Origin: Paraphysoderma sedebokerense
Taxonomy: Eukaryota; Blastocladiomycota; Physodermatomycetes; Physodermatales; Physodermataceae
Length of the DNA stretch: 64,000 nt
Assembly: GCA_025602915.1 (NCBI GenBank)
Contig: JAHLJZ010000038.1
Span: forward strand, 62,001 to 126,000
Direction of reading: 5' to 3'
Positions 34,738-47,800 of this stretch are shown here, in pieces (positions within the stretch are counted from its first letter, which is position 1; the number at the start of each line of letters is the position of its first letter). The notes under the pieces were generated by a model. That model was not told where the DNA came from. It saw only the letters and a program-made list of their open reading frames with translations, and did no database searches. A program made the position numbers and the translations under genes.

Positions 34738-36570
34738 TTAAACTTTTGAATTGATTGAATTGGATCTAGGGGCAGGAGGGCTTGGTTTTGCGGCACCGCC
34801 GTTTGTCCCTTGCTGATTCTGTGATTGATCCCTATTCTCTTTCAAAGCCAACAGCTGTCTAGTACGGAAGTTCTCGTAATGGAGGGCAGTAGTATCGATC
34901 AAGTCTTGAAGATGAGTTCTAGTATGAAATTCATAAATCAACATCATGACCAAATCTTTTGTTGTAATATACCAAAATATTGAACGACAGCCTTACCTTG
35001 TTATGAAGTTACGTAATTGCACAAATTCACAGTGCTTCTCATTTTCAACGTTGATCAAACCACCCCATTTGGTGCGTCTACCTCGGACTGCCTTTCCATC
35101 GATCACTATTGTACGTTCGGACCCGACAATGGCAAAAGGAATCAGGGACTAAGCAGACAGGAAAATATGCGTTAATAAATCACAAAAAGACTACAATGAG
35201 AGTGAAATTGATCGGTACTCGAATGACGGAATTAAGTGCTTTCTCCTGCTTATCTTCTGGATCTTCGCTCACGATATCTTCAGGGTACAGCTTGATACCG
35301 TGGAATTCAATCTCCTCCTTAATCTGCACAATAGGTTACATCAGAACAAATTACTCAGTAGGCATTGACATCCAGAGATTTGGCTTACTCTTTGCTTGAA
35401 TGCTGCCCTCTCTTCTAACGTCAATGAGTCACTCTTGGCAATAACGGGAACCACGTTGGCAATCTCAGAAAGCTGCTTTAGAGCAGAGATATCGAGAGGC
35501 TTCAGTGAATGACCCGACGGCGAGATGAAGTACAAGCAACAGTGAATTCTAGTATCGGGAATGTGGCGATCTATAAATTTGGGACGAAATTAGATTTCGA
35601 AGAACGAAATTGTAAACTGTGGAATCCTCCATCATTTACCTCGAACTGCTGTCAACTCTTTGCGCAAATAGTGCGCGTATTGATCCTTAACATATTTGAG
35701 AATTGGTTCTAAGCTAGTTAAGATAAAACAACGTGTTAAGAGTGAGACATGTTCCTTCGCCTTTAGAATCACCAAATATAGAACATACCAATTTTCATTG
35801 TTTACAAGGTCACCAAACCCAGGAGTATCTACAACGGTCAATTTGAGTCGAACTCCATTTTCCTCGATAACTATAATTAAGTTTAGATAAATATTCTGCA
35901 TTCAGATCAATTACTCTCGAAGTTTAGCAAAATCATACCGTGGCTGACAGGTGAAATCTCTGTTGTCTGCTTTGGAGTGTCCGAGGGCTTTAACCGTCCT
36001 TTTGAATCAATAAGATGTGAAGCAAAGAGAGTATTTAGGAGAGTGGATTTCCCTAAACCGGTTTGGCCTATCGTATACGGTAATTTGAAATTGAACGTTT
36101 AGCCGAATGGGAATGGTGTAAATAAACATGACCGTAGGTGAGTTTGGGCGACATAGGATTATCGAACATCGAATTCAATATTTATGAGTGTTTTAACGGA
36201 AATGAAAGATTGTAACAGAGATAAAACAAATCAAACATGGAAATAAACATGAACGTGGGTATGTTAGCGTATCTCCCTGACCTCAACCTGAAGAAGCCTG
36301 CAAATGAGAAAGATGATGTGGCTTTTCTCAAGATAGCATTCCAACATGTCCCATCTTGCCAGACAGACATTGAAATATGAATTGCAACGTAAACCATCAC
36401 TTCTCAGAAAGGTGCAACACCTTCACAATAAAAGTATCACACGGGATAGGCGTACCAACGAGCATAACATTGAAAGCAAAGCCCCTTTTCAAAAGCTTTC
36501 GTTCAATTTGCTGGGTGATGGAGTCGAAACCAATGTATTCGGCGGGCTTAGCGGAGGTTGGAGACGTCAT
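34738..36570 (-). CDS. Septin, Cdc10-like
   Basis: Filament-forming GTPase of the septin ring. Exons in transcript order: 36456-36570, 35939-36067, 35789-35870, 35640-35713, 35389-35570, 35219-35323, 34997-35148, 34738-34918; 339 codons plus stop. The polybasic start [20 protein letters not shown] and P-loop GQTGLGKST (interrupted by intron 1 after the first Gly codon base) lead to DTPGFGD (G3), [22 protein letters not shown] (G4) and the septin-unique element around GRRTKWGG. It lacks a long C-terminal coiled coil and ends in a Pro/Asn/Ser-rich tail. Short length and the [11 protein letters not shown] start match the Cdc10 subgroup. Intron 1 is 388 nt, far longer than the others (about 60-110 nt). 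Confidence 0.94.
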
Positions 36571-36827
36571 CTTTTATGCTGTTGCGGAATGTATCTGTCG
36601 CAGTGAAGAGATGTCCGCTTTGTCTCCGTGCTGCGAGAAGGGAAGGACGAGTTCCGGGTACACGTGACCGCGCTTCCACCCTCAAAGCGACATGCATTGT
36701 TCCTGAACTCTTAAAATTCTTATGATAAGCGTAAATATGAATACAAGATGCAGTTTATTTTTATGATACGTAATATATGTATATAACTTTCAGAGAATAC
36801 CAAAATGAAAACACTTTTATCCCATGT

Positions 36828-38670
36828 CTAATGTTCGCATAGTGAGAATTCTCTTTCGAATAGGTACTCATTGTTTTTACCAATAAAATACTTGCGTTCC
36901 TATGTGGAAGTATCAAATGTCAGCCACCATTTATAAACTTGCAACATCAAGGCGATGCAGAGATAACAAAAAACCGTACCGCCATCAACTCTTCTCTATA
37001 GATTTTAGCAGTTTTCAGATTTATAGGGAAATCTAAGAATGTTACAATATGATCGACCGTTTCGTCCGGTAATTTATCAAACGGAGGGATTTTTTTCAAC
37101 TCTTCACTAAACCATTCCATTTGCTGCGGTGGCACATTAGCAGTTGACAAAACTTTCTGAGTCGGATCAACCAAGAAGTACACTAATATTTTCCGAGAGC
37201 CCGGCTTGGATTTATCTTGTAATTCAAACGGGGCTACGCGATGTTGATAAATGTTGGGAAAGGCAATACACCGATTTGACTGGGCGATGATATATCCCAG
37301 CTCTTGGTTTAGTGGATCCTCATCTGACAAATCGTAAACTTCTTTCACGCCCCTATTGTCACCTTGCTCGTAGTCCGGTTCTCTTATTGCTTGTCGAAAC
37401 GAGAGCCGAGATTCCGAGATGTTAGAGGATGAATAGTAGTAGATCCCAGAAGCGACGATACTTTCGTTCTTCATTCCCTCAACGTGCCAAATACCGCCAC
37501 CATATTTAGGGTTTTCCGGAGTTAGCTCAATGTTGGCAAGTTTGACGATAACTTGTAGCTGAGAACCGCGAAGGTTAACCACAGTTTTCGGCAATGGGGG
37601 CGCTTCAAATTCTGGAACCCCGGGCTCTTTAGGTTCTCTTGATACCATGTATTCTTCATAAGCATCCTCATCTTCTTCATTGTCAAACTCAGGCGGTGAT
37701 TCATACCACCCGAATGGATCAACGTCAATTCTGAGAGGGCGGGGATTACGTAAATCAGTTAACACTCTCTCAAAAAGCGGAACAAACTGCTCGAAAATTG
37801 CTGCCAGAATATGATATAATTCTTTATGTTTACGAGGGTGAAGATTATTGATGTAAGAATCAATCGTGACTCTTCCTTCGGGGGAAACCGCGAACTCAGA
37901 TGGCAGCCATTGAAACTTCTTGGATATCGAGTATTTGTCGTCGGAACCCCAATATCTCCGTCGCCTGTTCGGATCTTCAGTTTCACTTTCCGGAACGGGT
38001 AAAATGTTACCTGCTCCAAGGAATGGTAATACGGGCTTAATGGCATTATCGGTCTGGACATGTGAAGATTGAAGCTGAAAGTTAGCTCACAGCCGCTTTA
38101 CTCGGAAACCGCGTTTTTGGTTTCTGCGTTCTTTTTCTAACTGTCAAGAAAAATACAAACCTTTTTGCTAACACCTTTAATTAAACAGAACAACGAAGGG
38201 TGCACAAGATCCAAAACTTGTTGATTGGACCCAGGATGCCAATCTTTCAAACCGTCTTCCACGTTCTCCAGTTCTCTTACCGCGTTCATCAACTTTTCTC
38301 TCAATTCCGTTTCAATGAGTTCATCTGCCTGCCATATTCCATCCACATTGGAAATTTCTATTTTCCCATCTTTCAAGGATTCATAGAATTCCAATTCTTT
38401 CATAACGTATTCGAATGCTTTTTCACAGATTTTACCAGTTGCGAGAGCCTCTTCTTTCCACTTTGCAGCGATCTCGGGATCTTTCATTTTGATGTGCCAA
38501 TTAGGTTTGGATCGGATGGAAGCGCTGAGTTGAATGAGATTCATTTCAAGTGTTGTTTTTGGTTCAGCGCCGTTGCCATAGTCGCCATACATGAATGGGT
38601 GTGGGTATGGTTTCGTTTCAGATGCAGTAGGGGAGCCTTGGGAAGACGAGCTATCTGGTGATTCAGCCAT
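36828..38670 (-). CDS. DUF4246 family protein
   Basis: Three exons: 38161-38670, 36980-38074, 36828-36899; 558 codons plus stop. The conserved core is characteristic of the fungal DUF4246 family: GGIWHVEGMKNESIVASGIY, YEQGDNRGVKEVY, RCIAFPNIYQHRVAPFEL, GSRKILVYFLVDP and STANVPPQQ. The H-x(n)-H pattern in WHVEG...QHR within a beta-rich core looks like a metal-binding double-stranded beta-helix, but no activity is established for the family. The N-terminus is Ser/Pro-rich. The start ATG at 38670 opens the frame and no upstream in-frame ATG is needed. The gene lies in tandem between ZW10 and septin, both also on the minus strand. Confidence 0.9.
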
Positions 38671-39286
38671 GGTTTTTACTTCACTTGTTATGGTTGGTAT
38701 GTGTAGTTGAGTGCGAGGTGTGGCTACAAGAAAACTGTGATTTAATCAGTCGGCCGGAACCCCTCTGTGACTCAGCCTCAGGAAAAACAACATACTAAAT
38801 CAACACCACTAATCAGGATTACGGTTGGGGAACAACAAACAAATTCAATGTTTTGTGCGTTGAAAAGCTTTGGTATATGTATGCAATAAACTTTCTAATT
38901 TATGTCGGTGTTTTGGTAACTCGGTACCAGGAAAACAACCATTGGTCTTAAGCCCCTTCAAGTCTGTCAATGAGATCTGATTCATTAACGGAGGCCCGAG
39001 CTCGGCTACTGAATATTGTAATAACATTTGGTAATAACTGGTTCATTCGTCCTTTATTGGATCATAAATAAAGAAACGAGATTAGATGCAGATGATGCAT
39101 TTATGTTCATGCATAGCATGTTAGATCATATTAGACTCGCCAAGAGCTAAGACTGGCGCGTCTTGTCTGCATTGGCCATTTCGAGAAAGACCAATTTTAG
39201 AAGTATCTTTCGATACCTTAATACAGCGTCGAATTTTATTATATGCTAGGATATTGAGCTATTTATCCAAAAATTCCTCGACGATT
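38671..39286. other. Spacer with a 60-codon minus-strand frame (38845-39027)
   Basis: 0.6 kb between ZW10 and the DUF4246 gene. It holds one 60-codon ATG frame on the minus strand (PGTELPKHRHKLESLLHTYT...) of coherent composition but no recognised family; it could be a micropeptide, a leader exon or chance. Otherwise no feature seen. Confidence 0.4.
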
Positions 39287-42200
39287 TTACATATAGCTTT
39301 CTATTTCATCTAAACTTCTCCTTCTCAGATCCGAGTCCATGAAGAGCGCTTTTATCATTCTCATCACCTCTTTCTTACGGAATCCGGCTATAATCAACTT
39401 TCCAGATCTAAAATATTCCATGATGGCAACTAAAGATGCATCTAAAATCATTGTGATGTAATAAAATCTCGAAAAAGATGGGACATGAAGTGTAATAGCT
39501 TGAAGTTCTTCATCCGATACACTAAATGGAAGGGAGGGGGGAGAAGCGGACGATGATGAGAGCGGAGCGGATGACGTGAATAAAGACGATAGAGGAAGAA
39601 GCATCGAAAGTGTTTGAACAAGTTTAGAAGATTCGTCGGCCGGAATATCGTCCATAGAAAATACTTCAGTGATATAAAAGCGCAAAACACTATCAAAAAG
39701 ATGCCCTAGGAAAGACAACGATAAATGCGAAGGAAGGACGGGCTGCAATATTGTTTTTTAATTAAAAATGTTTCAATAAAGCGAACGCGAGAAGAGCCAA
39801 GACGGCAGAAACCAACCTTCCAAATGGTAGACAGATGCTGCAAGTGATGGCTTATTTGCTTGTACGAATTTTCGAGTCCTTTCAGATTTTCGATGCTTGA
39901 TAGATCGTGGATACACAACTCCGTACTTTTAATAGACTCAAACAAAATGCTTCTCTGCCTCACCTACCAGTTATAAGAAGAATGGCATAAAAATGATTAT
40001 AATTTTTAGCAACCACAGCAAGGATGGACATACCAGGGCTCTCCTTGCCACATCCTCAGCCTCTCTTCTCAAAATTCCTACCAAGTCGTCGTATTGAAAA
40101 TTCAGCTCCCCCTTAACTTTTAATCTATATCCCATCCCAATAATGAAATGCGACAGCCACAATAAGTCGTTATGGTGCAGCATCGCTAATTGTGGGACAG
40201 TGGAGATTTGTTTACCATATAGAACAGAAATTGAGGTTCGGAACAAATCGATAAGATCACGGGTCGTAAAATAAAGCTGGGTCGCGCTGGTGAATTGGTT
40301 ACATGAGACAAGTGACAAAGAGGACTCTAAAAGCGAGCAAAAAGGAGAGGAAACGCCGAACACACCAAAAGCGATTTAACTCGACAATCTCCGAAATGGA
40401 TTTTGTTAGGAAGAGTTGATACTTTGAAACTCGCTTTGAAATTGCGCATTTAGGATATTCAAATAATTTAAGTTTGAGCAGTTGTTTCGCTTCGTCCAAA
40501 TCATTAGTCTTCTCCTGAATTCCTTTCTCAGATGAATTGAAATAACTCAATGCGGCTACATATAAAACGAGGAAAACATTCGGTCAGATTCAGATAAACG
40601 TTCAATAAACAGTTAAAAGACCACTTGTAAACCCATAGCATACATTGCTTCATAGCTTCATCAACGGGTATCGTATCCCACGTGCCATTCATGATCACCT
40701 CTCTAGCCATAACTAATAACTGTGTTCTTTTTTGTATTGAAAAATGCATATCAACGTCTCCAGCATACAAAGAGAGCTCTTTACCCAGGTCGTGGTTGGT
40801 TTCTCCCTGACTTGGAGGAGAGAACACACCCATGCCCTTCACCCGGATTTCTAGTTGTTCGGATAACTGACTGAGTTTGTTAAATTTGGAAAATTCAGAT
40901 ACGGAGGAAGGAATGTTGGGATGGAGGATCGATGAAATGATCGATGAAGACACGTGGCTCCATAAAGTTTGCCCAAATGTCGACATATAATGAGAAAAAC
41001 TCGGCAAGGGAGAAGACAGTGTGTGAGACCGAGTAGAGCGAGGCGAGGATGACGGTGATGACTGGGGAGATTTTGATTTTACATGTTCTGCAGAATTAGC
41101 AGCTCTAAACAAATATTCTAGAAACTGAAATAAGGTTTCTATGTTTTGAAAGACATTTTCAACCGAGACCGATTCTACAATTTGCAACTGCAATAACAAT
41201 TTATCATGAAATTTAGAGGTGGAAAGATTATACGTGGGGATGATAGATCGGGTACTTTCTTTCGGAAACATGAGGGGCAAGAACGAAGTTTTGAGGATTT
41301 TGGCCACAGGCTGAAGCAACTGCTTAGTATATGACAGAAGCAGTGCCGCAGAAAATATCTCCGAAATATGAACACTTTTTCGAGATCGCATGATGGCTAG
41401 TAGAAATCGTGTCAGTTTAGGCAAACTCGCTGACTTAGGAATCGGCTACATACGGGATATTGAGAGGTGAATTTCGAACGACGTTGAAACATCATTGGAA
41501 TTGAAGCACCATGAAGATTTGAGAGATTCTTCCAGTTGAGTTGTGAGCTCGGTTTTGTGAACCTTCCATTGATCCTACAAGAGGTAGAATTGCGAATATT
41601 AGACTGTTGGCCCAAAAAGTTTGAAGAGAATGGAGAGAAACCTTGAGAGCTTTCAAAATCTGTAACTGCGAGTTCTGGGATGATAGTTGGGATATCCGTT
41701 CTTCCTGTTTCGGGGTGATTTTTAGTTGCTTGCGAACGCCAACAGAAAGGTCCGCCAACATACCGCGCAGTTCAGGATGTCGACACAGGCGCAATATCGC
41801 CCTTTTTCAATGTTTACGCTGTACTCTTCCTGCAAAGAATGAATCTTTTTCGAAACAATTAATTAGTTCACATTGTCGCAGATTGCGCCCAATAGAGTCG
41901 TAATGTTACCTCCTGAAGAACATGTAAAGCACGCATCTTTAATTCCAAATCTAACTTCTTTTCCACATACATATTTCTTTCGTTTACTCGGGATATCAAG
42001 GTGTCTTTGATACCAGTCTACAAGAAATATGCATAAGAAAACAGAGGACACGACAATCCACAATAAGTGTAGTACCCCTTCACCGTAGAACTGTTGATGT
42101 ATTTCCCCTAGTTGTAACTTTAATGACCCCACTTGGGATTGTAAATCAAGAATCCTTTTAAATTCTTCCAAAAATTCGGCTTCATTCTCCTTCAGTGTAT

Positions 42201-42372
42201 TTACAATGGAAGATTTAGTTGATTTGATACTTGAGTCAATGAGGGCGGACAGATTCAGTAAATCATCCCGGGAAAGCTGTTGATTGAGCTGGGAATCGGT
42301 GAGGGGACTGGCAATTTGGTGTGAATTGACGACAGTGGCAAGAATGGACTGCGAAAGCGAGGATTGATGCAT
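39287..42372 (-). CDS. ZW10: ZW10 / Dsl1-type tethering protein
   Basis: Subunit of the ER-tethering NRZ/Dsl1 complex and, where present, the kinetochore RZZ complex. Exons in transcript order: 42076-42372, 41910-42017, 41764-41829, 41642-41674, 41491-41574, 40644-41433, 40386-40555, 40034-40324, 39817-39963, 39287-39742; 813 codons plus stop. The N-terminal coiled coil (LIDSSIKSTKSSIVNTLKEN) and KALKDQWKVHKTELTTQLEE fit ZW10. The C-terminal half aligns well with human ZW10: FEYPKCAISKR, QLYFTTRDLIDLF, VPQLAMLHHNDLLWLSHFII, the WKPVLPSHL region and FRKKEVMRMIKALF. The junctions 41433/41491 and 40324/40386 use weak donors and are tentative, but both introns have the local size (57 and 61 nt) and keep frame. 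Exon 4 is only 33 nt. Confidence 0.88.
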
Positions 42373-42570
42373 TTAGTTGTGGATTTAAGTTGTAATTTGT
42401 AATTGTGGATGTAATCACAGGTAGCACAATCAATCGAGCGAGGGAACTGCTGAAATTTTTGCACCTCATCCTCCGGCCCACAATCTACTCCTCTTTTATC
42501 ATATATCATCGCTTTCTCCCTCTCATAACTCCTCTCACCTGAATTATCCTTTTGTACTGTATTTGCAATC
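42373..42570. promoter_or_regulatory. Bidirectional promoter ZW10 / ARO2
   Basis: 198 bp between divergent starts. A CT-rich stretch precedes the ARO2 ATG. I looked for a Gcn4-type TGACTC element upstream of this amino-acid biosynthesis gene and found none. Inferred from layout. Confidence 0.5.
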
Positions 42571-44461
42571 ATGAGCTCGTTTGGTACCATGTTCAGGTAA
42601 TTCTCTTAATTCTTGCCGTATTTCTCTCTAAATTCGTTATCTCTCCATCGCATTTCAACTAACCCTCCAACAAATTCAAAAAAAAAGAGTCACCACATTT
42701 GGTGAATCCCATTGTAAAGGTGTCGGCTGTATCGTAGAAGGTGTCCCCCCGGGTCTACCGCTCACCGAAGCCGACATCCAACCTCAATTGACTAGGCGAA
42801 GGCCCGGCCAAAGTGCCCTGACAACTCCTGTACGTTTCCATCTCCGATTGCGAATTGCTGCGCAGCTTGTTTCCAACTAAAATTAATATTATACTGCATC
42901 TTTTCGATTATATGTGCCCAAACAAACTTTCATGAAATCAGAGAGACGAGAAAGATAGAGTTACCATTCAGTCGGGAACAGAATTCGGAACGACCTTAGG
43001 AACACCAATTGGCCTTTTTGTTCCGAACCAGGATCAGCGTCCGGGAGATTATTCGGAAACAGATTTATATCCTCGGCCTAGCCATGCTGACTGGACTTAC
43101 CTTCAGAAATATGGAGTCAAAGCAAGTAGCGGCGGAGGCCGAAGCTCAGCGAGAGAAACAATAGGTGAGATCTACTGGTCGGTTTTACATGTCCTAGCCG
43201 ATGCTTACACACTTCAATCCTGTGAATGCAGGTCGAGTAGCAGCCGGAGCGATCGCAGAGAAATACATGAACCTAGTTCATGGTATAGAAATCGTGGCAT
43301 TCACTTCATCAATTGGCAATGTATCGATTCCGATGTTCGATCAAGATCCGATCCAAAACTCCGAATTTATGAATCTACTGAATACTGTTACGAGGGAAAA
43401 AGTAGACGCAGAAGATGTTCGATGTCCTGTTCCATCAGTAGCGGACAAAATGCGTGATGTAAGCTTACCTTTTCTTTCCTCTCGACTTTTCCTTTGGCCC
43501 GCCCGACCATTCAATGATTCGACTTCTTGGTTAACTAACTCTTATCAACCAGGTTATCCTTGAATACCGGGCTAAACAAGACTCTATCGGCGGCACCGTG
43601 ACTTGTGTTATTCGCAACGTCCCTGCTGGTCTGGGTGAACCTTGCTTCGATAAACTGGAAGCTAAACTTGCCCATGCAATGCTATCTATTCCGGCCACAA
43701 AAGGTTTCGAAATTGGTAGTGGATTTAAAGGAACTGAAATGCCGGGGCATTTACATAACGATATGTGGATCCAAAAGTTGGACAAAGATGGGAAAGTTGG
43801 ATTAGGGACCAAAACTAACCATTCCGGTGGCATACAGGTTTGGTTTTTCCCCGAATGTATTGATTATGATGATATTCCTCTGAGCTGTTTACGCTTTCAT
43901 CTGTACATTCTTCACTTCTCCTTACCATTTGCATCTGTACCAATTTCCAGGGCGGTATCAGTAATGGTGAAAATATCTATTTCCGAATAGCGTTCAAACC
44001 AGCCGCAACCATCGGTATGGAACAACAGACAGCAACTTACGACGGAAAAGATGGAGTTTTGGCAGCTAGGGGTCGTCACGATCCTTGTGTTGTACCGAGG
44101 GCTATTGCTATTGTTGAAAGCATGGCCGCATTAGTCGTGATGGAGTATGTATTTTTTGTGTGCTATTGCATTTTGTCTTGGTTTTGATTCTTAGGCTCAT
44201 CCGTTGTCGGATTATTATTTTATCCCCACGGTACCCTACTTCATACAAATTTATTTTTGTGTTCTCACCGCAATTTTATTTCAACTATTTAGTGCTCTAA
44301 TGCTTCAAAATGCACGTCGCGCGTCATTCAACGCTATTCCTCCTTCAGTAATAACCCAAATCGAACCCAAACTACGTGGGCAACTCAAAAAAATGCATCT
44401 TGAAGAGACTGCGGTTACTTCTGAAAACGGAAATGGCATTGGTAACGGAACGATGCATTAA
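42571..44461 (+). CDS. ARO2: Chorismate synthase
   Basis: Converts 5-enolpyruvylshikimate-3-phosphate to chorismate, the last shared step of aromatic amino-acid synthesis, using reduced FMN. Exons: 42571-42596, 42688-42829, 42942-43164, 43232-43458, 43553-43837, 43951-44144, 44293-44461; 421 codons plus stop. The family signatures are all present: [83 protein letters not shown] and [11 protein letters not shown]. The first exon is 26 nt and its acceptor follows a poly-A rather than a pyrimidine run. The C-terminus ends in a Gly/Asn-rich tail. It is head-to-head with ZW10 and convergent with the PANK4-like gene. Confidence 0.97.
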
Positions 44462-44825
44462 TTCTGATTCGTTTTAGGTAGTTAATAATAGCCATCACAT
44501 TTTTCTTGATTTAATATTCCTAATGCGTTTCATCGTTTAGTTGAAGTACTCAAATAATGTAAGACATAGGCAGTGACATGAGTTAATTCCTTATGTATTT
44601 CTGGCTTAGAAAGACAAAATATAAGTTGGCTGTTATTGAGATTACAATTCTTGTTTCAATACATAAAATCGATTATTGTCCTATTCGAATACGAAATACA
44701 AACTTAATAATCTACAAATTCCTATCTTGACAACGGCTTTTTGTTTTCTTGTATTTCCATCTTGTTCAGTATACGTATACCTCAAGATACCATATATTAC
44801 ATTGATTTTATGTTGCTACCAAGTT
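44462..44825. other. Convergent 3' spacer
   Basis: AT-rich 364 bp between the ARO2 and PANK4-like stop codons. No gene recognised; expected to hold both polyadenylation regions. Confidence 0.6.
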
Positions 44826-47800
44826 TCATTTCCTTACAGTCGAGCCGTTTTTTTTAGGTTCAAACAATACAATCCCATCGTACATTCTAGCACCTAAACT
44901 TTTGGCAGTTAACTCGTTTTTGAATACCGCTAATTTGATGGTATCACAATCGAATGTAGCCGAGAAGTTTGTGTGAATAGCTCTATGATAAAATTCACCA
45001 CATTGAACGAGAATGGAGATGAGTAAGTAAAAATGGCCACTCCTCAGGACAAAAGATGAGAATAATATAACTTACCGTCCCATGCCTTCCAGTAATACCA
45101 AATCGGCGGTCAAGCAAGTCAAAACCAATTCTTCATTTACTCTTCGTAAATCCAAACATGGACTGGAACTACCGGATGCTAGCACTAATAATGTTTTTTC
45201 GTCTAAAGATGTCTGGATGATTGTGTCGAATACTCGTATTCTAGATAGAATCTCATGGAGTTCGTAGTACTGAAGAGTTATACCATTGAAAGAAAAGAGA
45301 TAGTTTGCGGGGTTAGTCGAAGTGGTGCACCACAGAAGTTCCAAACTAAAGGGTTAGACGAAACGAGTGCTGAGGACATACAGTAATATCATTGATGGCA
45401 GGTTTCGAATTGGCGGCCAATACTACACTAGTGCCCCTCTTCAATAACCATCGGACAAACGGTAAAACACCCAGTATCACATCCGCGCCAGCATTGTCCA
45501 CAAAAATAACACATTTCTCATGAATAGGTCCATTGAGGAGTCGTTCGAATAGTGCGGGCGTTTGATCGTATTGTGGAGGTCTGCCGATTTTGGAGCGAGC
45601 TATCTCGAAGGATAATTTGCCAGCCGTAAGCATTTCGAGAACTTGGGTTGAACCCCAGTCAAATACATTTCCTACGTAATGGCGGGTTGTGGGTCAATCA
45701 AGCATATACAGCACAGACGGGTGAGAGTCGAGTCGACGGAGAAAGTAGTCAATAATGTCTCAAACGATATGTGCAAAAAAGCTCAAAGCGGATTCATGGA
45801 GCCAGAAACATAATATGTCAAATAGACAAGGTTCATTTTTAAATAAAATTTTACAGTTCATTTGAGTCATCACACAGGAAAACAATTTCCAGATAACGAA
45901 ACATCGAACTGCAAGGATGGTCGTAAAGAACGGAGAGGTAGCCACCGGTCCATGCCTTTTCATTTCGCACAAATACGAGGGGCAGACTTACCAGCCAACA
46001 TATTCTCAATCAAAACTTTCACCAAAACCTGTTCATCTTGAATTTCATCCAAATCTTTAAGCAGTTGAGGTAGATTTTTAATCGCAGCATCATTTTCAGC
46101 TTCTTTCACTTTCTTGAATAGATCAGTAAATCCTGTGTCATGCAAACACTGTTCTCGGAGGTTCAATAAACTGCGAACGCTTAAAGCTCCATACATTTGC
46201 GGCTGATCTTTTAGACGTTTGATATGATCTCGAAAGATGCTTTCGAATTCGTGCGCGCGCTTAGCGACATTCGGTTCGTCAGAGTTCCATTCAATTGCGA
46301 GTTCTACAAGTCGAGGAATCTTGCTTTCAAGTAGGTCAAGCCAGTAACGGCGCAGATCGGGGTTTGTCAAGTCGAAGGTGTCGGGATGGTAGGAATCAAT
46401 GGATGATAATAAATGAAATGGAACCAATTTCGACGGAACAGCATCAAGGGCACCATACGCATTGAGAGAGGTGTCGGCGATTTTTTCCGTATGTGTGAAG
46501 TTTTCGGAATACGAATTGCGAGAGAATCGAATGGGTTGCCTTTTCAAGAATGCACCAACGGCGCCGAGGTACCCTTCATGTCTCAGGAAAAGTGCTTTTA
46601 TAGTGCCTTGTGACCAAAAGTTTATACCATAAGACAAAGAGTTCATACTGATCGGATGTCCTTTGGGATTATCGCAGATAAGTGAGTTGCTTTCATACGA
46701 TAAATCAATCAACTCATTTACCTCGAATAAAACATCCGCCAAAATAAATACGTTGTAAATTATGCTGCTTTGCGCACAGATACGCAATCTGGCCAATATT
46801 GTTACTACAAGTAAAATGGATGGTGAGAATCATGCCGCAAATGTTTCGCAATTCAACCATGTATCTTACCAAACCATATAAAGCAAAGACCTTGCAATAT
46901 CTTCCGGTCGAAATGCACCCTTTCTCTCCTGCGGAGGTTTCTTAAATACTTTGCCAAAACTGGAAGCAATTGTACTGCTTTTTAATCCGATTTTGTTGTA
47001 ATCGGTTCCATAAATATCTCCAACCAACATATCAACATTCCTGTTGTCACCTGTCTTTGACAGCTCCAACATTTCATCAAAGGTTTGTGCAGGTGTGATA
47101 AGTGATAGCAAACCCCATAGAGTACCACCCCCGAGCTGATTAAACCTTTCATTAGACGACACTTGTGGATATAGAATGACAACGGAAGAGTTTGACCTAC
47201 CGAAGTACCACTGATACGCTCAAACTTGTCGTTACCAGACACTTTAATGATCGACACACCGGATCCGATATTTACAACCTGCGGACTCAGGTGAGAACGG
47301 GTTCACTCTTTCGGACGGTTTAAATTATACAAAACAAACCAAATAAGGATACGGGTCTTTCGGAATTTCTTGAAAACACATTGGATCTTGTTCCGAATAC
47401 GTGAAAACTTCATAAGGAACTTCCCGGACGAAGAAGTTGAGGCCTTCAAAACCAATATACAAAATTAAAAACAGAAAGGAAAATTGACTGAAAGGAAGAA
47501 CCATAGTGTTACCTCTCACCAAACATTCCATTTCGTCTTCCTTCTGAATAGTTACTCGAACTCCTATTTTACTCAATTCATCTTCAAACAGAGTTTGAAA
47601 CTTCATTCACATATGTTAGTCACACATATCCAGGGACTCATCAAAACTGTACTATTGATACCTTAAAGGCCCCGCCCCCTGTAGCCTTGATAACACACTC
47701 TATTTCATCCTTTAAAAGACCATCATCCATCACTTCATTATTGACATCCTCAATCAGCAAATTTTTGATAAATTCGATACAATCTTTTATTTTCTCTGTT

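Noticed and set aside
38845-39027. Resemblance of this short frame to a retroelement polyprotein linker
   Set aside because: Only a few residues of similarity, no reverse transcriptase, integrase, protease or terminal repeats nearby. No mobile element is supported anywhere in the window.
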